Notes under the pieces: generated by a model
Told to the model about the DNA's origin: nothing
Database searches by the model: none
What the model saw: only the letters and a program-made list of their open reading frames with translations
Shown here: in pieces, positions 58,301-64,000 of the stretch
How the letters are laid out: each line of letters opens with the position of its first letter
Numbering within the stretch: position 1 is the first letter of the stretch
Assembly (NCBI GenBank): GCA_023667695.1
Contig: JAMOZY010000001.1
Location: 1-64,000 of the forward strand
Direction: 5' to 3'
From: Clostridium sp.
GTDB lineage: Bacteria; Bacillota; Clostridia; Lachnospirales; Lachnospiraceae
DNA length: 64,000 bases
Position numbers and translations under genes: made by a program

Positions 58301-59876
58301 TCATCACGACATTTATTCCATTGAGGATTTGGCGCAGTTGATTTATGATTGTAAGAATTCCAATCCGGATGCAAGGATTTCCGTGAAGCTGGTGTCAGAG
58401 GCAGGAATCGGTACGGTAGCTGCCGGTGTGGCAAAGGCAGGCGCGCAGGTTATTCTGGTATCCGGTTATGACGGCGGTACCGGTGCGGCGCCGGGGAATT
58501 CCATCCATAATGCCGGACTGCCTTGGGAGCTTGGACTGGCAGAGACTCATCAGACCCTGATTATGAATGATTTGAGAAATAAGGTTATTCTGGAAACCGA
58601 TGGGAAGCTGATGAGCGGCAGGGATGTTGCCATAGCAGCGATGCTGGGAGCCGAGGAGTTCGGCTTTGCTACGGCACCGCTGGTAACCTTAGGCTGTGTC
58701 ATGATGCGGGTATGTAACTTAGATACCTGTCCGGTGGGTGTGGCAACCCAGAATCCGGAGCTGCGGAAGCGCTTCAAGGGAAAACCGGAGTACGTGGTGA
58801 ATTTCATGCGTTTTATCGCAGAGGAATTACGGGAGTACATGGCAAAATTAGGTGTGCGTACCGTAGATGAGCTGGTAGGAAGAACGGATTTGTTACAGGC
58901 AGGTTCCCGCGCTGGGAAGAAGAATGTGGATTTATCCCGCATTTTGGATAATCCGTTTTATGATAGTGAACAGAACCAAGTGGCTTATCATCAGAAGCAG
59001 GTATATGATTTTGAATTAGAGAAGACCGTGGATGAACAGATTCTGGTAAAGAAGCTGAAAAGCGCTTTGGAAAAGGGACAGAAGAAGAGTATCGAAATCG
59101 ATGTAGGGAATACGGACCGCTCCGTTGGTACGATTTTTGGTTCTTATGTGACAAAGCGGTATCCGGAAGGCGTAGAGGAAGATACCTATACCATTCATTG
59201 TAACGGAAGCGGCGGACAGAGCTTTGGCGCCTTTGTACCAAAGGGTGTGACGCTGGAGTTGATTGGTGACAGCAATGACTACTTTGGAAAGGGGTTATCC
59301 GGCGGCAAGTTAATTGTGTATCCGCCGAAGGCTGTGACCTATAAGCACGAGGAGAATATTATCGTGGGAAATGTTGCATTATATGGCGCTACCAGTGGTA
59401 AGGCATTTATTAATGGTGTGGCAGGCGAACGGTTTGCTGTCCGGAATTCCGGTGCGATTGCGGTTGTGGAAGGAGTAGGCGACCATGGCTGTGAGTATAT
59501 GACCGGCGGGCGTGTGGTCGTACTGGGACAGACCGGTAAGAACTTTGCAGCAGGCATGAGCGGCGGTGTAGCCTATGTGCTGGATATGGAAAGTGACCTG
59601 TATATGAAGCTGAATAAGTCCCTGGTGGGAATTGAAGCAGTAACGGATAAGTATGATGTCATGGAATTAAAGGATTTGATTAAGGAGCATGTGGCAAATA
59701 CGAATTCTGCCATTGGTAAGGAAATTCTGGAAAAGTTCGGGGATTATCTGCCGAAGTTCAAGAAGATTGTTCCTCATGATTATAAGCGTATGATGAATAT
59801 GATTGTACAGATGGAAGAAAAGGGACTGAGCAGTGAACAGGCACAGATTGAAGCATTTTATGCGATGAAGCGTTAG
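55326..59876 (+). CDS. gltB: Glutamate synthase large subunit
   Basis: This 1,516-residue enzyme uses glutamine amide nitrogen to make glutamate from 2-oxoglutarate. After a 25-residue propeptide (MQELHRTEANPCQIGMYDSR) comes the amidotransferase nucleophile Cys26 in DNCGIGAVV. The FMN/2-oxoglutarate domain shows GGKSNSGEGGED, LPGAKVYPWIAKTR and the 3Fe-4S cysteines in CVMMRVCNLDTCPVG. The GxGxG C-terminal domain (GLSGGKLIVYPP, GAIAVVEGVGDHGCEYMTGG) completes it. AAAGGGCG lies 9 bases before the chosen ATG; ATG at 55320 and TTG at 55302 are alternatives. It is followed 12 bases later by gltD. Confidence 0.97.
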   Translation: MQELHRTEANPCQIGMYDSRFEHDNCGIGAVVNIKGIKSHSTVDNALKIVENLEHRAGKDAEGKTGDGVGILLQISHKFFEKAGKQIGISLGAERDYGIGMFFFPQDEMQRNQAKKMFEIIVEKEGMEFLGWREVPTDPSILGRKALDVMPCILQGFVKRPEAVNKGLDFDRKLFIVRRVFEQSNDNTYVVSLSSRTIVYKGMFLVGELRLFFHDLQDADYESAIALVHSRFSTNTTPSWLRAHPYRFMVHNGEINTIRGNADRMLAREETMESEYFKGEMHKITPVVDPDGSDSARLDNTLEFLVMSGMDLPLAVMMTIPEPWENNRYMSQAKKDFYQYYATMMEPWDGPASILFTDGDYMGAVLDRNGLRPSRYYITTDDNMILSSEVGVLDIPPEKILVKDRLRPGKMLLVDTVKGTLIADDELKEKYAHRQPYGEWLDSNLITLHSLNIPNKKPEEYSPEERARLQKAFGYSYEDLKNQILPMAKNGTEAIQAMGIDSPLAVLSERHLPLFQYFKQLFAQVTNPPIDAIREEVVTSTSVYIGKEGNLLEEQPENCHVLKVHNPILTNTDLMKIKNMNIPGLKVGVIPITYYKNTSLEKAVERLFVEADRLYRDGVNIFILSDRGVDENRVPIPSLLAVSAMQQHLVNTKKRTSVAMILESAEPREVHHFATLLGYGASAINPYLAQESIRELIDNNMLDKDYYAAVEDYNSAIIHGIVKIASKMGISTIQSYQGSKIFEAIGLSSEVIDKYFTNTVSRVGGIGIADIEKTVDALHSAAFDPLGLAVNTSLDSAGLHKFRSGKEEHLYNPQTIHLLQEATRTGDYNTFKQYTALINDETKPKNLRGLIEFNYPEQGIDIKEVEPVDSIVKRFKTGAMSYGSISQEAHETLAIAMNILGGKSNSGEGGEDIARLMPGADGKNRCSAIKQVASGRFGVTSRYLVSAKEIQIKMAQGAKPGEGGHLPGAKVYPWIAKTRMSTPGVSLISPPPHHDIYSIEDLAQLIYDCKNSNPDARISVKLVSEAGIGTVAAGVAKAGAQVILVSGYDGGTGAAPGNSIHNAGLPWELGLAETHQTLIMNDLRNKVILETDGKLMSGRDVAIAAMLGAEEFGFATAPLVTLGCVMMRVCNLDTCPVGVATQNPELRKRFKGKPEYVVNFMRFIAEELREYMAKLGVRTVDELVGRTDLLQAGSRAGKKNVDLSRILDNPFYDSEQNQVAYHQKQVYDFELEKTVDEQILVKKLKSALEKGQKKSIEIDVGNTDRSVGTIFGSYVTKRYPEGVEEDTYTIHCNGSGGQSFGAFVPKGVTLELIGDSNDYFGKGLSGGKLIVYPPKAVTYKHEENIIVGNVALYGATSGKAFINGVAGERFAVRNSGAIAVVEGVGDHGCEYMTGGRVVVLGQTGKNFAAGMSGGVAYVLDMESDLYMKLNKSLVGIEAVTDKYDVMELKDLIKEHVANTNSAIGKEILEKFGDYLPKFKKIVPHDYKRMMNMIVQMEEKGLSSEQAQIEAFYAMKR

Positions 59877-59888
59877 GAGGGATATGGA

Positions 59889-61409
59889 ATGGGTAAACCA
59901 ACTGGATTTTTAGACTATGCGAGAGTGACAAGTGATGAAACGGGTCCGAAGCAGAGAATCAAGAATTTTAATGAATTCCATACACCGTTATCCTTGGAGG
60001 AACAGCGGACACAGGCAGCAAGATGTATGGATTGCGGTGTTCCGTTCTGTCAGTCCGGTATGCTGATAAAAGGAATGGCATCCGGCTGTCCGTTAAATAA
60101 TCTGATTCCGGAGTGGAATGATTTGTTATATAACGGCAATATGGAGCAGGCATATCACCGGCTGCATAAGACCAATTGCTTTCCGGAATTTACTTCCAGA
60201 GTATGTCCGTCTCCCTGTGAGGCAGCCTGTACCTGTAATCTGAACGGAAAACCGGTTAGTAATAAGGAAAATGAAAGAAGCATCATTGAATATGCCTATG
60301 CCCATGGACTGGCGGCACCGAATCCGCCGAAGGTACGGACCGGCAAGAAGATTGCCGTTATCGGTTCCGGTCCTTCCGGTCTGGCAGCCGCCGACCAGTT
60401 AAATGGCAGAGGACATTCCGTTACGGTATTTGAACGGAGTGACCGGATTGGCGGCTTGCTGATGTATGGAATTCCCAATATGAAGATTGATAAGAGGATT
60501 ATTGACCGGAAGATAGCAGTTATGAAGGAAGAGGGCGTGGAATTCATTACCAATGCCAATGTAGGAGCAAATGGAAAGGCAGCTGCTGGTACGGATATGC
60601 AGACGGTGAAGGCGGAGGATTTGCTGAAGGAGTATGACCGGGTCATTCTAGCCTGCGGTGCATCAAATCCCAGAGATATTTCAGTACCGGGCAGAGAAGG
60701 AGAAGGGATTTACTTTGCTGTGGATTTCCTGAAAACAGTTACAAAGAGCCTGCTGGATTCTAATTTTAAGGATAATGCCTTTATTCCGACAAAGGATAAG
60801 AAGGTATTAGTCATTGGCGGTGGTGATACGGGAAATGACTGTGTCGGCACCTCCATCCGGCTGGGAGCGGCAGCAGTAACCCAGCTGGAGATGATGCCGA
60901 AGCCGCCGGTAGAGCGGGCGGATGATAATCAGTGGCCGGAGTGGCCGAAGGTCTTAAAGACGGATTACGGTCAGGAAGAGGCGATTGCCGTATTCGGTCA
61001 GGACCCGCGTATCTATCAGACGACGGTAAAGGAATTTGTCCGGGATAAGAACGGTAAGCTGATAAAAGCCAAATGCGTCATGCTGGATTGGCAGAAGGAC
61101 CCGGCAACGGGACGGATGAATATGACAGAGGTTCCGGACAGTGAATATGAGATTGACTGTGATATCGTATTGATAGCAGCAGGTTTTCTTGGTTCCCAGG
61201 AGTATGTTACCAAGGCATTCAAGGTCGAGGTAGACGGAAGAACCAATGTAAAGACCCAGCCGGGACAGTATGCCACCAGCGTGGACCGGGTATTCGTTAC
61301 CGGCGATATGCATCGGGGACAGTCCCTGGTGGTATGGGCCATCCGGGAGGGCAGGGAAGCAGCAAAGGAAGTGGACATCAGCCTGATGGGATATACGAAT
61401 CTTCAGTAA
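59889..61409 (+). CDS. gltD: Glutamate synthase small subunit
   Basis: This 506-residue flavoprotein passes electrons from NADPH (or NADH) to GltB. The N-terminal Cys clusters CMDCGVPFCQS and CPSPCEAACTCN bind 4Fe-4S centres. VIGSGPSGLAAADQLNG is the FAD-binding site, and VLVIGGGDTGNDCVG is the NAD(P)-binding site. RVFVTGDMHRGQSLVVWAI is the FAD-binding tail motif. AGGAGGG lies before the ATG, 12 bases after gltB. Length and order are normal for the bacterial pair. Confidence 0.97.
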   Translation: MGKPTGFLDYARVTSDETGPKQRIKNFNEFHTPLSLEEQRTQAARCMDCGVPFCQSGMLIKGMASGCPLNNLIPEWNDLLYNGNMEQAYHRLHKTNCFPEFTSRVCPSPCEAACTCNLNGKPVSNKENERSIIEYAYAHGLAAPNPPKVRTGKKIAVIGSGPSGLAAADQLNGRGHSVTVFERSDRIGGLLMYGIPNMKIDKRIIDRKIAVMKEEGVEFITNANVGANGKAAAGTDMQTVKAEDLLKEYDRVILACGASNPRDISVPGREGEGIYFAVDFLKTVTKSLLDSNFKDNAFIPTKDKKVLVIGGGDTGNDCVGTSIRLGAAAVTQLEMMPKPPVERADDNQWPEWPKVLKTDYGQEEAIAVFGQDPRIYQTTVKEFVRDKNGKLIKAKCVMLDWQKDPATGRMNMTEVPDSEYEIDCDIVLIAAGFLGSQEYVTKAFKVEVDGRTNVKTQPGQYATSVDRVFVTGDMHRGQSLVVWAIREGREAAKEVDISLMGYTNLQ

Positions 61410-61563
61410 TGAGCAAATCCGAAAGCGGTTCTGTCCTTCCGTTCATCCTGTTTTTTGCATCGTTCGTCGGTTTTCGGGCTTTTTGATTTCTGCCTGTGTT
61501 ATTATTTTATAGTCTATTACAATAATAATAGGTTATGCTATTAATCACACAGGAGGCGTATCT

Positions 61564-62160
61564 ATGAAAAAGAGAATGAGAAAGAAGATAGCGGCAGTGT
61601 TGTTGCTCGGCATGTGTCTGGCTCTGGCAGGCTGCGGCGGTGCAAAGGACCCGGAAAGCTGTAAGGACTGGACCGAGGGTGTTATGGCAATCAACGGTGG
61701 GATTATTACAATCGGTAAAACCAAGATTGATGATTTTAAGGCGACCACCGGATTTGATGAAGAGATAAAGGTAAGCAATTATTCAGACGGCAGTGCCTAT
61801 TATTATCTGACCGATGGTTATAGTGAGATTACGGTCCGGACAGAAAGCGACGGAAGAATTACTTATTTTTTTGCAAGTGATGATGGATTTGAGGATCGGT
61901 ATATAGACTTTGAACATACTACAATTACAGGTCCAGGCGGAATTACAGCAGGTTCTTCTACAGTTGAGGATTTGGCAGAATATGATAAGAATCTGGAGGG
62001 TCGGTATAATTCCTCGGTAACGGATGAAGAGAATAGTTGTGGTTATATAGCTGGGAAAGCAGAAGGCACCTTTGGTATGAAGAATGAATATTTATATAGT
62101 GTCCGTGGGGATTTGGAAACCAGAGTGATATACGAAATAATGTTGAAAGTAGATGAATAA
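61564..62160 (+). CDS. Lipoprotein of unknown function
   Basis: This 198-residue exported protein starts MKKRMRKKIAAVLLLGM with a lipobox ALAGC (Cys24), so it should be lipid-anchored at the outer face of the membrane. The mature part is acidic and beta-rich (GGIITIGKTKIDDFKATTGF, TVEDLAEYDKNLEGRYNSS), with no recognised family. The GKTKIDDFKAxTGF motif hints at a repeated or conserved ligand-binding fold. AGGAGGCG precedes the ATG by 7 bases. It is followed by a long-arm terminator. Confidence 0.8.
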   Translation: MKKRMRKKIAAVLLLGMCLALAGCGGAKDPESCKDWTEGVMAINGGIITIGKTKIDDFKATTGFDEEIKVSNYSDGSAYYYLTDGYSEITVRTESDGRITYFFASDDGFEDRYIDFEHTTITGPGGITAGSSTVEDLAEYDKNLEGRYNSSVTDEENSCGYIAGKAEGTFGMKNEYLYSVRGDLETRVIYEIMLKVDE

Positions 62161-62165
62161 TGCAG

Positions 62166-62248
62166 AATACAGCTTTGCCGTTCATGCCCCGCAGCTTGCT
62201 GCGGGGCATTTGACTCTTAACGATAGAATGGCAAAGCTGTATTTTTGT
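62166..62248 (+). terminator. Long-arm terminator with a repeat hairpin inserted in its loop
   Basis: AATACAGCTTTGCC pairs with GGCAAAGCTGTATT and is followed by T residues. The 50-base loop contains a complete second hairpin of the TT-loop repeat kind, which suggests a palindrome jumped into an older terminator. Confidence 0.8.
62184..62217 (+). repeat. TT-loop palindrome related to family A, copy A6
   Basis: ATGCCCCGCAGC pairs perfectly with GCTGCGGGGCAT around TT, and TTGACTC follows, like the hairpin-then-ATTTGAC order in family A. Its AGC-TT-GCT centre is shared with the hairpin near 9.57 kb. A decayed relative (AGCTTACT then GCGGAGTATTTGACTC) lies near 40.09 kb. Confidence 0.75.
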
Positions 62249-62328
62249 TTGTTAATAAAATGTTAAATGTATTTGTGTATTATCCGGTTAGAGTTTTGAT
62301 GTTCAGTGATTCGGGGAGGCGAAGCGGG

Positions 62329-63075
62329 ATGTTTCAAAAAGAGGTACTAAAAAAAGAGGATGCAGCATTTAAGAAGGAAGAACGAATCGAAAATGAACAT
62401 TTGGGTATCCGGATGTCTCTGGATTCCAATGATGTGAGGGTCGTACAGTGCATAAAGCTGTCACCCCGGCAGATTCAGGCAATGGTTCGGGAACGGATTG
62501 TAAAGAGAATCAATTATTCTGAGCTTGCAATGAAAATTCTTCAAGAGTGTATTCCAGAGGCGGATTATATAAGTTTTTTATATTATTATCTAAAGGATGA
62601 ATTGGATAAGATAAATATGGCTTCCTTTAGCTCTGCTGAGGAGATAGAAGAGAATTACAATATGCTTTTGGAAAGGCTAAATCATTATATTGATGAAAAT
62701 TGGCCGCAGCTTTTAAGAAAGATTCAAACAGAACTGAATGCTATAAGATATGCCGATAGGGATGTGGAGGTAGAAGAAACAGAAGAATTAATCGTGTATC
62801 ATATTATCTATCATACAGAGGAATTAAGGGCATTCTGTGAGGCGGATTCAGAGATTATGGGAACGATTCATAATTTAAGCAACAATTATCATAGAACACC
62901 ACAGCGGGAAAGAATTGATGGACGGCTGGTATTGCATCAGCATGTTACAAATAGAACTGCAATCGCTTTTTGTAAAAACGGTAATGATACGATAGAAATT
63001 ATGGCATATGGTGAGAAAAGCGATAGCGCCCAAAAGGGAAGCGGCGGATATAAATGGGATGAAAAACCAAAGTAA
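62329..63075 (+). CDS. Protein of unknown function, 248 aa
   Basis: No family is recognised. The start MFQKEVLKKEDAAFKKEERI is chosen since GGGGAGG lies 9 bases upstream; an earlier ATG at 62245 overlaps the terminator arm. The protein is mostly helical and highly charged (NMLLERLNHYIDENWPQLLR, EVEETEELIVYHIIYHTEEL). It ends in a hydrophilic tail with GSGGYKWDEKPK. There is no signal or membrane segment. It stands alone between a terminator and the metal genes. Confidence 0.7.
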   Translation: MFQKEVLKKEDAAFKKEERIENEHLGIRMSLDSNDVRVVQCIKLSPRQIQAMVRERIVKRINYSELAMKILQECIPEADYISFLYYYLKDELDKINMASFSSAEEIEENYNMLLERLNHYIDENWPQLLRKIQTELNAIRYADRDVEVEETEELIVYHIIYHTEELRAFCEADSEIMGTIHNLSNNYHRTPQRERIDGRLVLHQHVTNRTAIAFCKNGNDTIEIMAYGEKSDSAQKGSGGYKWDEKPK

Positions 63076-63150
63076 TACCATTGGATGTTAAGGATGGGAA
63101 CCAAAGGAGACGCCAGGACCCTGGAAGCAAAGGAATAGTTTTGAAAATAT

Positions 63151-63180
63151 TTGACAATAGAATGACAGCAGTTGTATATT
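63151..63180 (+). promoter_or_regulatory. Promoter of the metallochaperone/ZIP unit
   Basis: A perfect TTGACA is followed after 18 bases by TATATT. The start lies about 110 bases before the first gene, and the leader holds a strong hairpin (63193-63217: GCGGCTTCT with AGAAGCCGC around AACAAAC), which may be regulatory. Confidence 0.65.
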
Positions 63181-63288
63181 GTAATTAAGTTAGCGGCTTC
63201 TAACAAACAGAAGCCGCATATATTAGAATCAAAGGTTAGATACTACGAATGAAAATTAGTTGCATGATTATAAGAAAGGGTGTGTGTT

Positions 63289-63546
63289 ATGGTTAAGATT
63301 ACAATGCAGATAGAAGGCATGGCATGTGGTATGTGCGAGGCGCATGTGAATGATGCAGTCCGGAATGCCTTTTCGGTGAAAAAAGTAACGAGTTCCCATA
63401 CAAAGCAACAGACGGTTATTATTGTGGAGCAGGATATTCCGGAGCAGGAGCTGAAGGATGTAGTGGCAAAGGCAGGCTATGACGCGGTAGCTATCAGCTG
63501 TGAGCCTTATGAGAAGAAGGGCCTGTTTGCCGCATTGAAGGAGTAA
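63289..63546 (+). CDS. Heavy-metal-associated (HMA) domain protein, CxxC chaperone
   Basis: This 85-residue cytoplasmic protein starts MVKITMQIEGMACGMCEAHV with the metal-binding GMxCxxC (Cys13, Cys16) of Atx1/CopZ-like chaperones. The fold (beta-alpha-beta-beta-alpha-beta) fits the spacing. The tail SCEPYEKKGLFAALKE extends slightly past the usual 70 residues. AAAGGGTG precedes the ATG. It lies four bases before a ZIP transporter gene. Copper, zinc or mercury could be the metal; the ZIP neighbour hints at zinc or a broad divalent role. Confidence 0.87.
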   Translation: MVKITMQIEGMACGMCEAHVNDAVRNAFSVKKVTSSHTKQQTVIIVEQDIPEQELKDVVAKAGYDAVAISCEPYEKKGLFAALKE

Positions 63547-63550
63547 GGCT

Positions 63551-64000
63551 ATGCAGATACAGGTTTTTCAGGGAATATTGATTCCATTTCTCGGAACGGC
63601 CCTTGGCTCCGCCTGCGTGCTGTTCATGAAGAATAAGTTGAATCCTCTGGTGCAGCGGGCATTGACCGGCTTTGCAGCAGGCGTTATGGTAGCTGCCTCC
63701 ATCTGGAGCCTGTTGGTTCCGGCGATGGAACAGTCTGCGGCTATGGGAACGTGGGCGTTTATACCTGCTGTAGCTGGTTTTTGGATTGGTATTCTTTTTC
63801 TGTTGGTTTTGGACCGGACGGTTCCCCATCTGCATATGAATAGCAGTAAGGCAGAGGGACCAAAAAGCAACCTACAGAAAACAACCATGCTGGTGCTTGC
63901 AGTAACCCTTCACAATCTGCCGGAGGGCATGGCGGTAGGTGTGGTCTATGCCGGATGGCTTTCCGGAAATGCGGGGATTACTGCCATGGGTGCCTTGGCG
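63551..64000 (+). CDS. ZIP-family metal transporter (partial, runs off the window)
   Basis: The frame is open from ATG to the window end (150 residues). AAGGAG lies inside the end of the upstream gene. Membrane segments are visible from the start (QVFQGILIPFLGTALGSACV, ALTGFAAGVMVAASIWSLLV). After a His-containing loop (HLHMNSSKAEG) comes the ZIP signature VTLHNLPEGMAVGVV, whose His and Glu line the metal path. ZIP proteins bring divalent metals such as zinc into the cytoplasm. It probably shares a transcript with the HMA protein. Confidence 0.88.
   Translation, partial: MQIQVFQGILIPFLGTALGSACVLFMKNKLNPLVQRALTGFAAGVMVAASIWSLLVPAMEQSAAMGTWAFIPAVAGFWIGILFLLVLDRTVPHLHMNSSKAEGPKSNLQKTTMLVLAVTLHNLPEGMAVGVVYAGWLSGNAGITAMGALA

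Overview
This window looks like chromosome from a gut Firmicute of the class Clostridia, most likely family Lachnospiraceae. The reasons are a moderate GC content, AGGAGG-type ribosome sites, TTGACA/TATAAT promoters, a uvrC-hprK-glcK-murB-rapZ-whiA order, GGDEF and HD-type signalling proteins, a FliD-like protein and a sortase-type surface protein. This placement is inferred from sequence features only; no database was searched.

Layout. 0-1 kb: a five-tRNA array (Asn, Thr, Met, Asp, Val) with a terminator. 1-7 kb: an ABC ATPase with a large coiled-coil FtsX permease, then a sugar-binding-like sensor fused to a GGDEF domain. 7-16 kb: tRNA-Arg, a pyridoxamine kinase, a secreted transglutaminase-like protein, a WYL regulator, tRNA-Gln, a small conserved protein, acyl-ACP thioesterase, a CvfB-like S1 protein, RidA and a CPBP protease. 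14.6-18.6 kb: divergent pyrG (with an attenuator-like leader) and ftsH. 18.8-24.9 kb: an overlapping ABC permease/ATPase/response regulator/histidine kinase operon, then degV. 25-28 kb: a beta-helix-like surface protein, then a compact locus that reads as a type I toxin-antitoxin pair. 28-36 kb: uvrC, hprK, glcK, murB, rapZ, whiA and an HPr homologue that lacks the active-site His but keeps the HprK-target Ser (Crh-like). 36-46 kb: a FliD-like protein behind a sigma-28-like promoter, a Sel1-repeat protein, a MocR regulator, an AAA/DUF4143-type ATPase, tRNA-Thr, small membrane proteins and a degenerate HD-GYP protein. 46-52 kb: dnaE, an SpoU-type rRNA methyltransferase and a second degV. 52.2-55 kb: a small decayed accessory island beginning in a truncated flavodoxin/ferredoxin gene. 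55-61.4 kb: gltB-gltD. 61.5-64 kb: a lipoprotein, an unknown protein, a CxxC metallochaperone and the start of a ZIP transporter.

Three non-coding systems stand out. (1) At 27.9-28.2 kb a 32-residue membrane peptide gene converges on a small RNA. They share a terminator, and the RNA repeats a block complementary to the peptide's start region, as in the par/Fst type I toxin-antitoxin design. (2) A roughly 88-bp structured repeat occurs at 14.5, 30.2-30.6 and 52.1 kb. Its hairpin bases change in a compensating way between copies, which is the mark of a conserved RNA structure. (3) A second family of palindromic repeats, built from hairpins with two-base TT loops and flanking ATTTGAC/GTCAAAT boxes, is scattered between genes and is often set against or inside terminators.

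Functionally the window combines nitrogen assimilation (GltBD), nucleotide synthesis (PyrG), envelope maintenance (FtsH, MurB, FtsX-type ABC systems), carbon catabolite control (HprK, glucokinase, Crh-like), DNA replication and repair (DnaE, UvrC) and cyclic-di-GMP signalling.
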